A stretch of DNA of 7,094 nt, taken from Peptostreptococcaceae bacterium. Lineage in GTDB: Bacteria > Bacillota_A > Clostridia > Peptostreptococcales > Anaerovoracaceae. The stretch lies in the NCBI GenBank assembly GCA_016650135.1, contig JAENWH010000096.1, positions 1 to 7,094 on the forward strand, read 5' to 3'. The translations under genes were made by a program, and so were the position numbers. Positions 1 to 6,991 of the stretch are shown here, one piece after another; the first letter of the stretch is position 1, and every line of letters begins with the position of its first letter. The notes under the pieces are model-generated. The model saw only the letters and a program-made list of their open reading frames with translations, ran no database searches and had not been told where the DNA came from.

Positions 1-568
1 CATCAGGAGTAAATCCAAGGTCAGGGGATTTTTCTTTTGAGAAATAATGCTTCATTCCGTCCCAGTTCGTTTCTTCATCAAGCCCAAGTATTAGCCTGAC
101 TTTTTTCCCCGGTACGATTCCCGAATTCTTAAGCGCTTTCAATGCATAATAGGATGCTACTAATGGTCCCTTGTTATCACTGGCTCCTCTTCCATAGACC
201 TTGCCGTCAGCAATTTCACCGGCAAAGGGCTCATATTTCCAGTCGCTGCCTTCCGGTACAACATCCAGGTGCGCAAGTACACCCACAATTTCAGTGCTGG
301 TTCCAATAATTTCACCGGATTCATCTAAAAAGTATCCGCTAAACTCAATATGCCCTCCATAATTATCTACATTTTCAGTATCAAATCCGTCGGCTGTCGC
401 CTTATCAAGCATATACTTAAAGCAGTCATGGACCCCCTTGCCAAAAGGTAGAAAGCCGTCTTCACTGTCGTTTAAAGCTGGTTCAGCGACGCTTTTTATT
501 GAAATAAGCTCCTGCAAGGTTTTAATCATTTCATCCTTATATTCTTCAATTAATTTTAAGTATTCCAT
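1..568 (-). CDS. pepV: M20-family dipeptidase, PepV/Sapep type (3' part cut by window edge)
   Basis: This is the N-terminal 189 residues of a cytoplasmic Zn/Mn-dependent dipeptidase of the M20A family; full members are about 460-470 residues, so about 40% is present. My translation shows the ordered family motifs. AHLDVVPEG (99-107) carries the first metal His100 and catalytic-site Asp102. GRGASDNKGP (126-135) carries bridging Asp131. LGLDEETNWDGM (161-172) carries the general base Glu165 and metal ligand Glu166. The start is ATG at 568-566, preceded by GGAGGA (574-579) with a 5-nt spacer. The frame is open to the window edge. The gene overlaps the 3' end of the capA-like gene by 23 bp, so the two are probably translationally coupled. 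PepV-type enzymes hydrolyse a range of dipeptides and some beta-Ala/D-amino acid dipeptides; the exact substrate cannot be read here. The family call is firm; choosing PepV rather than another M20A dipeptidase is likely but not certain. Confidence 0.9.
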   Translation of the reverse strand, partial: MEYLKLIEEYKDEMIKTLQELISIKSVAEPALNDSEDGFLPFGKGVHDCFKYMLDKATADGFDTENVDNYGGHIEFSGYFLDESGEIIGTSTEIVGVLAHLDVVPEGSDWKYEPFAGEIADGKVYGRGASDNKGPLVASYYALKALKNSGIVPGKKVRLILGLDEETNWDGMKHYFSKEKSPDLGFTPD

Positions 569-1802
569 TAATATCCTCCAATGCCTGCTTTGCTTTAGAT
601 AAGTGCCCCGACTCAATCAGTGCCGGGTTGGCTTCCATCTCTTCGTCCAGAGGGATCACCTCATAAACAATTTTACCAGCTCTTTTATATTTATCCACCC
701 ATGTAGGAGTGTAACTCATTTTAACAGACAGCATATCTCCTGTACCCGCCATGTATTCCAACTCAACTCTTGCAATCATTCCCTGTTCCGTGAACCTGTT
801 TTGAACAGTCTCTTCTCTTTGGTTGGAAATAAAATTCCCCATACTATAGAACACAGGGACATTCTTGCCTGTTGTTTCTGATTTCACCATTTCCATTTTC
901 TGAATAACATGGGTATGAGAAGCAAATATTATATCAACCTTCATCTCCTCAACGGCCGATTTTACAATTTGTTCCTGCCATTTATTAGGTACCTGCTGAT
1001 ATTCTTCTCCCCAATGCAAGTATAACACAATAATATCGGCACCTTCTTTTTTTGCCTCATCTATCACAGTCTTTATTTTTTCAAGATCCACATCAAGTCT
1101 ATTGTATGAAAAAGAATTGATCAACTGCGCCGTTTCATCAGAAATATAATTACCGTTAATTGCAACATCTGTTCCACTCCCTGAGGATTCATAGGTATAA
1201 GAAACAATACCCACATTCACCCCCTTCACCTTACTGATTGAATATCGAGGTTCGCTTGGATTAATCCTGCTTCCTGAGGTCGTCAGCCCCGCTGCTCTTA
1301 AAACTTCAAGCGTTCTGATGACCCCTGAATTTCCTGTATCCACCATGTGGTTATTGGCTGTGACTGCAACATCAAAACCAGTATTCTTTAATGCAGCAGC
1401 AAGTTCATCAGGTGTGCTGAAAGCCGGATATCCGCTATATGGACGGCCTCCAAAGGTTCCTTCAAAGTTACCGATAGCCAGGTCTGCCTTTTCAATGTAT
1501 TTTTTAATATATTTAAAATTATTATTATAATCATAAATCCCTGTTTCCGCGTCATACTGAGAAGCAATTTGCGGTTCATGAACCATAATGTCTCCCACAC
1601 AAACTATTTCCAGATTTACCGGTTTTTCAGCAACATTTTCTTCTTCCTGCTTCTGCCCGGGGCTCAACTCATTTTCCGTATTATTACTTCCATTAAAAAG
1701 TAGCGGGAGTACAATTAATGCTCCCACTACCAGCAGTCCTATAATTAATGGTATTATTACCTTATTAATCATATAAGATTTTGTCAAATTCAATTTGGCC
1801 AT
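546..1802 (-). CDS. membrane-anchored CapA-family (PGA_cap) metallophosphatase-like protein
   Basis: 418 residues. There is a short basic N-terminus, one hydrophobic segment (about 16-36) and a polar Glu/Asn-rich linker to about 62. A PGA_cap domain of the calcineurin-like phosphoesterase superfamily then runs to the C-terminus, so the domain is expected outside the membrane on a single N-terminal anchor. Family motifs are intact: GDIMVH (70-75), NFEGTF (112-117), ANNHMVDTG (149-157), LHWGEEY (262-268), SHTHVI (295-300) and YSMGNFIS (319-326). The Asp, Asn and His residues in these are the putative metal and active-site ligands. The family is named after CapA of poly-gamma-glutamate capsule synthesis, but no capB or capC is visible here, so a capsule role is not supported; an unknown cell-envelope phosphoesterase is equally possible. 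The start is ATG at 1802-1800 with AGAAGG (1808-1813) 5 nt upstream, overlapping the stop of the NFU gene. The 3' end overlaps the dipeptidase gene by 23 bp. Confidence 0.88.
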   Translation of the reverse strand: MAKLNLTKSYMINKVIIPLIIGLLVVGALIVLPLLFNGSNNTENELSPGQKQEEENVAEKPVNLEIVCVGDIMVHEPQIASQYDAETGIYDYNNNFKYIKKYIEKADLAIGNFEGTFGGRPYSGYPAFSTPDELAAALKNTGFDVAVTANNHMVDTGNSGVIRTLEVLRAAGLTTSGSRINPSEPRYSISKVKGVNVGIVSYTYESSGSGTDVAINGNYISDETAQLINSFSYNRLDVDLEKIKTVIDEAKKEGADIIVLYLHWGEEYQQVPNKWQEQIVKSAVEEMKVDIIFASHTHVIQKMEMVKSETTGKNVPVFYSMGNFISNQREETVQNRFTEQGMIARVELEYMAGTGDMLSVKMSYTPTWVDKYKRAGKIVYEVIPLDEEMEANPALIESGHLSKAKQALEDINGILKIN

Positions 1803-1811
1803 TTTTGCCTT

Positions 1812-2036
1812 CTATTCTACTGATTCTACTCCTACTATATCAGGATATTCTTCTCTTAGAACCTTTTCAACAACATTTTTCAATGTCATCCTCGCTCCTG
1901 CGCAACCCGAACATCGTCCCTGAAGTTTTACTCTAACTATTTTTTCTGGTGTGTATTCAATAAATTCGATATCTCCACCATCTCTTTGTAAATAAGGTCT
2001 GATATTTTCTACTGCTGCTTTTATGTTGTCTTCCAT
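1812..2036 (-). CDS. small NifU C-terminal-domain (NFU) iron-sulfur cluster carrier
   Basis: 74 residues, essentially only the NFU domain. An N-terminal helix with the family sequence IRPYLQRDGGDIEF (12-25) is followed by a beta region and the cluster-binding motif CSGCAGA (42-48). Cys42 and Cys45 form the CxxC pair that in this family binds a [4Fe-4S] cluster at a homodimer interface and passes it to apo-proteins in the cytoplasm. The C-terminal part, VVEKVLREEYPDIVGVESV (55-73), is the usual closing helix and strand. No IscU-like N-terminal or ferredoxin-like domain is present, which is normal for the stand-alone Firmicutes form. The start is ATG at 2036-2034 with a good AAAGGAG (2046-2052) 9 nt upstream. 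It sits 24 bp after the binding-protein gene and 9 bp before capA-like. That is an unexpected position for an Fe-S factor, since no Fe-S enzyme or isc/suf gene is visible nearby. Confidence 0.93.
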   Translation of the reverse strand: MEDNIKAAVENIRPYLQRDGGDIEFIEYTPEKIVRVKLQGRCSGCAGARMTLKNVVEKVLREEYPDIVGVESVE

Positions 2037-2060
2037 TTTTAATTTCTCCTTTAATATATA

Positions 2061-3287
2061 TTATATTCCCTGTATTACCCATTTCGGCTCTACTGTGAAA
2101 ATACTTTCTGCTTTTCCGTCTGTGATCCCTTTTATGACCACTGACTTGATTGGGTCTCCATGTTCGTCAAAAGTAATGGTTCCTGAAACCCCTTTAAACT
2201 GTATTGCGTTCTGTAATGCATCTCTGACCGCTGCTCCATCAATGGCGGTACCAGCTCTGTTAATAGCATCAATCGCTATTATATAAGAGTCAAAGGCAAG
2301 AGCCGTAGCGCTTTCAGGCACAGTATCCGGACCATACCTATTCTTAAACAATCTTAGAAAGGGTTTAGCAAGTGGATTTTTAACTGCCTTTGTGTTAAAT
2401 AAAACTGAATAAGCAATTTTGATTCGAGGTTTTTCTTCAGCTAAACTCATTAACTTTTTCGATTCCCACTGATCTGTACCAAGAAAGGTTACATCTAAAT
2501 TTATTTCATCTGCCTGTTTCAAAATTTCAATCGTATCTTTTACTTTTCCTGGCATGAAAACAACTTTTACACCTGATTCCCTAATTCCAGTCAGTTGTTT
2601 AGAAAAATCTTTTTCTCCTGGGATATAATCCTCATTGGCCAGTATTGCTCCTTCGTCCTCTGTCAACTGTATCATCTTATCTGAAAAGCTTTTAGACACT
2701 GCGATGGCAAAATCATCCTGCAAAGGTACTATTATAGCAGCTTTTTTTAAGTCTAATCCTTCAACAATATACTTTGCAAGCGCCACACCTTGAAATGAAT
2801 CAGTATAGGATACTCTGAAATAAAACGGGTTATAACTTGTAACCAAAGGATTTGTATTCGTTATAGTAATGGCTGGAATGGAAGCCTCTTCCAGTTTACC
2901 AGCAGCCATTAAAGAATTGACACTCCCATAACTGCCAAGTACCACTGCAACCCTTTTATCAACCATTTCCTGAACAACCGTTTCAGCGATATAAATATCT
3001 GATTTGTTATCAAAATAAAGCAACTCAACCTTCTTGCCAAGTGCTCTTGGAAAAAGTTGATTTGCTATTTCAACCCCTATCTTTTCCAGCTTCCCGTATT
3101 CTTTATCTGGTCCAGACAGGGGCTCATATACTGCAATTCGTATTGTATCTTCATTAATTTTACCACCATCAATAAATATTGCCTTAAAATTATCATAGCT
3201 TTCACATCCTGTGAATGTGAAAATTACAAGTACAAAAAAAGTAGTAATTGACAGTAATACCCTCGTTTTTATAGTTTTTCTTATCAT
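2061..3287 (-). CDS. livK: LivK-like ABC transporter substrate-binding lipoprotein (Peripla_BP_6)
   Basis: 408 residues. A signal peptide has the basic start MIRKTIKTR, a hydrophobic core (10-25) and lipobox FTGC, so Cys28 should be lipidated and the protein held on the outer face of the membrane. The mature part is a type I periplasmic-binding fold. IRIAVYEPLSGPDKEYG (49-65) is its first strand and loop. GSYGSVNS (118-125) and TNTNP (143-147) match the ligand-contacting segments of leucine/isoleucine/valine-binding proteins. FRVSYTDSFQGVALAKYI (157-174) is the conserved hinge-side segment. The ligand is probably a branched-chain or other hydrophobic amino acid; relatives bind amides, urea or aromatic acids, so it is not settled. 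The start is ATG at 3287; the AGAGGG (3291-3296) is only 3 nt away, a tight spacing, but no other start gives a proper signal peptide. Unusually, the gene follows livF instead of leading the operon. Confidence 0.92.
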   Translation of the reverse strand: MIRKTIKTRVLLSITTFFVLVIFTFTGCESYDNFKAIFIDGGKINEDTIRIAVYEPLSGPDKEYGKLEKIGVEIANQLFPRALGKKVELLYFDNKSDIYIAETVVQEMVDKRVAVVLGSYGSVNSLMAAGKLEEASIPAITITNTNPLVTSYNPFYFRVSYTDSFQGVALAKYIVEGLDLKKAAIIVPLQDDFAIAVSKSFSDKMIQLTEDEGAILANEDYIPGEKDFSKQLTGIRESGVKVVFMPGKVKDTIEILKQADEINLDVTFLGTDQWESKKLMSLAEEKPRIKIAYSVLFNTKAVKNPLAKPFLRLFKNRYGPDTVPESATALAFDSYIIAIDAINRAGTAIDGAAVRDALQNAIQFKGVSGTITFDEHGDPIKSVVIKGITDGKAESIFTVEPKWVIQGI

Positions 3288-3318
3288 TTTCCCTCTAATC
3301 CCTTACCCTGCTATATAC

Positions 3319-4023
3319 TTATTCCCCTAAATAAGCTTTTCTAACCTGATCATTTCCAAGAAGTTCTCTTCCAGGACCTTCTAGCGTAATTTCACCAATC
3401 TCCATTACATAGGCATAATCAGAAATTTCAAGAGCAGCCTTTGCATTTTGCTCAATCAGCAAAACATTTACCCCTGATTTATTAATTTCTTTAATTATCT
3501 CGAAAATACTCTTTACAACCAATGGTGCCAGACCTAATGAGGGTTCATCCATCATAAGAAGTTTTGGCTTACTCATCAAAGCTCTTCCTACTGCAAGCAT
3601 CTGTTGCTCCCCACCTGAAAGAGTCCCTGCCAGTTGCCATTCTCTTTCCTTCATTCTTGGAAATAAATCAAAAACCCAATTCTTATCTTTTAAAATTTCA
3701 GCCTTATCATTTCTTGTGTAAGCTCCAAGCATAAGGTTTTCATCAACCGTCAGGTTTGGAAATACTCTTCTTCCTTCAGGACAAAGAATAATTCCTTCTT
3801 TAACGATATCCTTGGTCTTCATATTCGTAATATCAACACCATCGCATATGACGCTACCTGTAGTCTTTGGAACAAGTCCCATAATCCCCTTAAGGGTAGT
3901 ACTTTTTCCTGCACCATTTGCGCCAATAAGCGAAATTATCTTTCCGCTCTCGACAACCATATTTATTCCTCTGAGTGCATGTATTCCGCCGTAGTGAACC
4001 TGCAAATTTTTAATATCCAACAT
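3319..4023 (-). CDS. livF: branched-chain amino acid-type ABC transporter ATP-binding protein LivF
   Basis: 234 residues, the normal LivF length. It is one of the two different ATPases that form the motor of the importer on the cytoplasmic side. In order: Walker A GANGAGKS (34-41), a Q-loop region PEGRRVFPNLT (82-92), ABC signature LSGGEQQ (135-141), Walker B LLMMDE (155-160), D-loop SLGL (162-165), and LIEQN (189-193) in place of the usual H-loop histidine. Glu in the Q-loop region and Gln192 in the H-loop are characteristic of LivF rather than defects, and they separate it from LivG. The C-terminal YLGE is also typical. The start is ATG at 4023-4021, overlapping the TAA stop of livG by one base (TAATG), with GGTGG (4031-4035) 7 nt upstream inside livG. 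This arrangement strongly suggests coupled translation with livG. Confidence 0.96.
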   Translation of the reverse strand: MLDIKNLQVHYGGIHALRGINMVVESGKIISLIGANGAGKSTTLKGIMGLVPKTTGSVICDGVDITNMKTKDIVKEGIILCPEGRRVFPNLTVDENLMLGAYTRNDKAEILKDKNWVFDLFPRMKEREWQLAGTLSGGEQQMLAVGRALMSKPKLLMMDEPSLGLAPLVVKSIFEIIKEINKSGVNVLLIEQNAKAALEISDYAYVMEIGEITLEGPGRELLGNDQVRKAYLGE

Positions 4024-4865
4024 TATTCATCCACCCCCAGATACGCTTCAATTACCTTTGGATTATTTTGTATTTCTTTAGGATTTCCGCTTGCAATTGT
4101 AACCCCATAATCCAAAACGTAAATTCTGGAGCACACACCCATTACCACCTGCATATGATGTTCAATCATTAATATTGAAAGGCCAAAATCATCTTTCACT
4201 CTAGCAACAAAATACATCAGTTCATCTGATTCCTGCGGGTTCATACCTGCTGCCGGCTCATCAAGAAGCAGCAGCTGAGGTTTTGTCGCAAGCGCTCTTG
4301 CAATTTCAAGATGTCTTTGCTTACCATAAGGTAATGACGTTGATATATCATCCTTCACTTGTTCAAGCCCCAGTATTTGTAACAATTCAAGAGTTTCCTG
4401 ACGTATTCTTTTTTCTTCATTTGCATTTAACATGAATGTGGCTGAAAACGGATTTGCTTTAACCGTCATATGTTTCGCAATCAATACATTTTCATAAACC
4501 GTCAAGTTCTTAAAAAGTCTAATGTTTTGAAATGTTCTTGCAATTCCCTTTTTTGCGATAACATCAGGCGTAGGCGCAATTCTCTTATCATATTTCCCAA
4601 GATTTCCGCCTGCATACAGGGCCAGCATTTTCTTATTCGGATAATTGCTTGACATTAATTTTCCGTTTAAATAAATGGCGCCATTCGTGGGAGCATAAAC
4701 GCCTGTAATAGCATTGAATGCTGTTGTTTTCCCAGCTCCGTTCGGCCCGATAAGTCCGATAATCTCACCCTTGTTCACTTCTAGATTCAAATCATTTAAA
4801 GCGACAACACCGCCAAACTGAACAGTGACATTGCTTACGCTAAGGACATTTTCACTATTATTCAT
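4023..4865 (-). CDS. livG: branched-chain amino acid-type ABC transporter ATP-binding protein LivG (start moved to ATG 4865)
   Basis: 280 residues from the chosen start. It is the partner ATPase of LivF. Motifs: Walker A GPNGAGKT (40-47), Q-loop in ARTFQN with Gln113, signature in the LivG-type degenerate form LPYGKQ (178-183), Walker B LLLLDE (198-203) and H-loop EHH with His236. The end, [10 protein letters not shown], is typical of the family. The frame could extend to a GTG at 4874-4872, but that codon overlaps the GGGAGG (4874-4879) that serves as the ribosome binding site; the ATG at 4865-4863 lies 8 nt beyond it, so I take that start. The gene then overlaps the 3' end of livM by 8 bp. 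LivG proteins are usually about 255 residues. The excess is mainly a segment at about 70-102 between the second beta strand region and the Q-loop ([20 protein letters not shown] part), which also occurs in some Firmicutes LivG proteins as far as I recall. Confidence 0.95.
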   Translation of the reverse strand: MNNSENVLSVSNVTVQFGGVVALNDLNLEVNKGEIIGLIGPNGAGKTTAFNAITGVYAPTNGAIYLNGKLMSSNYPNKKMLALYAGGNLGKYDKRIAPTPDVIAKKGIARTFQNIRLFKNLTVYENVLIAKHMTVKANPFSATFMLNANEEKRIRQETLELLQILGLEQVKDDISTSLPYGKQRHLEIARALATKPQLLLLDEPAAGMNPQESDELMYFVARVKDDFGLSILMIEHHMQVVMGVCSRIYVLDYGVTIASGNPKEIQNNPKVIEAYLGVDE

Positions 4866-5967
4866 TTGAGGCACCTCCCTTCAGTGACTTGTTTCCTATC
4901 CTCATCACCTTATTTTTTAATTTATAGAAGAAAGTAAAGATGCCGTCCCAGGAGAATTCTTTGGTTCCCATAAGGCCTTTCCTATAGAAAAGTACTATAG
5001 CCATCAACAGTAAACTGAATATTACCATACGAAGACCTGGTCTGAAAAATGGAACCTGCCATTGACCGATATAAAGTGTCGAATCAAAGAATCTCAGCCA
5101 TTCCTTACCAGCGGTAATAGCAAAAGCTGCGATACACGTTCCTGTAATGCTTCCCATGCCGCCAAGTACTATAATCAACAGTATTTCATAGGTTACCATT
5201 ATTTTAAACTGATTTGAGTCAACCGCCGTCAAATGAACTGCAAGCAATCCCCCACCTATTCCCGCGAAAAATGCAGAAATGGCAAATGACAGTTCCTTAT
5301 GTTTAAACAGATTGATTCCCATCGCTTCCGCCGCTATTTCATCTTCTCGAATAGCTTTAAAGGCTCTTCCATAAGTTGATTTAATCAGTAATGCCATAAC
5401 CCCGATGCCTGCAATAGATATAAGTGCAGGTACGAAAAGACTGTCAAATCCAGGTATACTTTTCAATCCAAGTGATCCATTTGTAACAGAAGCCAGCTGA
5501 TTATTGGCAATAACAGCTCGTATAATTTCAGAGAATCCTAATGTGGCAATTGCCAGATAGTCACTCTTAAGCCTTAGAACCGGAGCACCAATCAGGGCTG
5601 CGAAAACTGCGGCAAATAAGCCTCCTAAAAGCAACGCCACCCCAAATGGGATATCAACGTTAATAAGCCAATTTGCCATTGGTTTCATGTAATAAACATT
5701 TGGTCTTAACTCCACTGGGATTGTTAAAACCCCCACTGTATAGGCACCTATTGCCATGAACCCCGCCTGCCCAAGAGAAAATAACCCCGTAAATCCATTG
5801 ACTAAATTCATGGAAACGCCAATTAATGCATAAATAAAGGATAATCTTACGATTCGAACCGTGTAGGAAGACCCTATGATTCCTTTATCCAGCAGGAAAA
5901 TCAGTACGAGTGCTGCCGCAATCAGTACTGTTGTCAAAATTAATTTTGTTGATTTTTTGAGTACCAT
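4858..5967 (-). CDS. livM: branched-chain amino acid-type ABC transporter permease LivM
   Basis: 369 residues, a polytopic membrane protein with about eight to ten hydrophobic segments (the first at about 9-26, the last at about 312-327). It is the second permease half of the importer. Family markers: the conserved N-terminal block NLVNGFTGLFSLGQAGFMAIGAY (54-76), the cytoplasmic coupling loop RAFKAIREDEIAAEAMGIN (201-219) that docks on the ATPases, and the late block VLGGMGSITGTCIAA (267-281). A positively charged C-terminal tail of about 40 residues follows the last membrane segment; its final codons also carry the livG ribosome binding site. The start is ATG at 5967-5965, with AAAAGGTG (5977-5984) 9 nt upstream. 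A nearer ATG at 5974-5972 is out of frame. Only 6 bp separate it from the livH stop. Confidence 0.95.
   Translation of the reverse strand: MVLKKSTKLILTTVLIAAALVLIFLLDKGIIGSSYTVRIVRLSFIYALIGVSMNLVNGFTGLFSLGQAGFMAIGAYTVGVLTIPVELRPNVYYMKPMANWLINVDIPFGVALLLGGLFAAVFAALIGAPVLRLKSDYLAIATLGFSEIIRAVIANNQLASVTNGSLGLKSIPGFDSLFVPALISIAGIGVMALLIKSTYGRAFKAIREDEIAAEAMGINLFKHKELSFAISAFFAGIGGGLLAVHLTAVDSNQFKIMVTYEILLIIVLGGMGSITGTCIAAFAITAGKEWLRFFDSTLYIGQWQVPFFRPGLRMVIFSLLLMAIVLFYRKGLMGTKEFSWDGIFTFFYKLKNKVMRIGNKSLKGGASNE
4866..4879 (-). promoter_or_regulatory. ribosome binding site that fixes the livG start
   Basis: On the minus strand GGGAGG (4874-4879) is followed by an 8-nt spacer and ATG (4865-4863). The upstream in-frame GTG (4874-4872) shares its first G with this Shine-Dalgarno core and could not be initiated by it. 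The site lies inside the last codons of livM, so ribosomes finishing livM would reach it directly. Confidence 0.8.
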
Positions 5968-5973
5968 ATTGCA

Positions 5974-6867
5974 TCACACCTTTTCTGTAATATTTTCGCC
6001 AAGCAATCCTGTTGGCCTGAATATAAGCATAATAATTAATAATACGAATGTAAAAGCGTCACTGTAACCTGACATCGAAGGGAATAGAGCAACAAGGAAA
6101 GTCTCTGAAATACCTATTGCAAAGCCTCCAATTACAGCTCCCGGAATGCTTCCGATACCACCTATTACCGCAGCTACAAAGCATTTGAGCCCTGGCATTA
6201 CACCGCTGAACGGATAAACCAGCGGTCTTGGCGAGAAATATAAAATAGCGCCAATAGCCGCAAGTGCGGATCCGATAACAAATGTAATGGTTATAATTGT
6301 ATTTATTTCTATTCCCATAAGACGAGAGGCTTCGTAATCTTTTGAAACCGCCCTCATTGCCATTCCCATCTTGGTATGATTTACTAAATAAATAAGAACA
6401 AATAATAGCCCGATTGTTATAACAGGCGTAATAAAAGTGACTATTGGCGCCGAAACATCGCCAATTTTGAATACTTTCTGAAGGAACCCTAATTTTGGAA
6501 AAGATCTAGGCAATCCTGTAAACAAATAAGTGGCCAGATTTTCCAAAAGAAAAGATACCCCAATTGCAGAAATCATAATTGACATACGAGGTGCTTCTCT
6601 TAATGGTTTGTAGGCAACCTTCTCTATTGCAACGCCAAGAGCAACTGTAGCCAGAATTACAAAAGGAATAGCTACGTACCAAGGCATCATAAAATCAGAG
6701 ATTGCAAATATTGTAAAATAACCTGCCATCATAAAAATATCGCCATGGGCGAAATTGATGAGCCTTAAAATGCCATACACCATTGTATACCCAATTGCAA
6801 TAAGCGCATAGGCACTTCCCAGGGAAATTCCTGTCACACAATTTTGGAAAAAAGTTGTCGAATCCAT
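5974..6867 (-). CDS. livH: branched-chain amino acid-type ABC transporter permease LivH
   Basis: 297 residues, close to the usual LivH length, and the first gene of the operon in this window. It is a polytopic membrane permease that pairs with LivM. Family markers: GSAYALIAIGYTMVYGILRLINFAHGDIFM (17-46) near the N-terminus, the coupling loop GMAMRAVSKDYEASRLMGI (168-186), and the late block PGLKCFVAAVIGGIGSIPGAVIGG (225-248), followed by FRPTGLLGE (283-291) at the C-terminus. The start is ATG at 6867-6865 with GAAAGGG (6877-6883) and a 9-nt spacer, which is a strong site and consistent with being the first gene after the promoter region. I see no frameshift or missing motif. The substrate is inferred from the family and from the LivK-like partner. 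Confidence 0.96.
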   Translation of the reverse strand: MDSTTFFQNCVTGISLGSAYALIAIGYTMVYGILRLINFAHGDIFMMAGYFTIFAISDFMMPWYVAIPFVILATVALGVAIEKVAYKPLREAPRMSIMISAIGVSFLLENLATYLFTGLPRSFPKLGFLQKVFKIGDVSAPIVTFITPVITIGLLFVLIYLVNHTKMGMAMRAVSKDYEASRLMGIEINTIITITFVIGSALAAIGAILYFSPRPLVYPFSGVMPGLKCFVAAVIGGIGSIPGAVIGGFAIGISETFLVALFPSMSGYSDAFTFVLLIIMLIFRPTGLLGENITEKV

Positions 6868-6907
6868 AAGTGTTTACCCTTTCAAGTGAATAGTGATAAC
6901 GGAAACA

Positions 6908-6937
6908 ATTAACTGATAATACGATGATAACAGTCAA
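6908..6937 (-). promoter_or_regulatory. candidate sigma-A-type promoter for the liv operon
   Basis: Read on the minus strand, TTGACT (6932-6937) is a good -35 box and GTTAAT (6908-6913) a weaker -10 box, with an 18-nt spacer. Transcription would start near position 6901 and leave a leader of about 34 nt containing the livH ribosome binding site. A better-looking TATTAT (6916-6921) is only 10 nt from the -35 box, too close to pair with it. The call rests on hexamer matching only; the region is AT-rich and the operon could also be transcribed from outside the window. Confidence 0.4.
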
Positions 6938-6959
6938 TAATAATTAGGGGCTGCTGAAC

Positions 6960-6991
6960 CAAAGGTGAACTTGAATAGTCAGACACCTTTG
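6960..6991. repeat. hairpin 1 of the foldback element
   Basis: CAAAGGTG (6960-6967) pairs perfectly with CACCTTTG (6984-6991), an 8-bp stem with a 16-nt loop. The loop contains GAATAGT (6973-6979), complementary to a heptamer in the loop of hairpin 2. No T-run follows on either strand, so it is not an intrinsic terminator. Confidence 0.65.

Noticed and set aside
603..881. 92-codon open frame on the plus strand
   Set aside because: It lies wholly antisense to the capA-like gene, whose motifs are intact, and its translation has no recognisable domain and His/Cys-rich low-quality composition. Other short plus-strand frames inside the genes fail in the same way.
3319..4023. Missing Q-loop glutamine and H-loop histidine in LivF as a sign of an inactive ATPase
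   Set aside because: PEGRRVF and IEQN are the normal LivF forms; the partner LivG has the usual Gln and His.
4866..4874. GTG at 4874 as the livG start
   Set aside because: It overlaps the Shine-Dalgarno sequence; the ATG at 4865 has correct spacing.
6695..6937. 80-codon minus-strand frame overlapping the start of livH
   Set aside because: It is an out-of-frame shadow of livH, which has a strong ribosome binding site and full family conservation.
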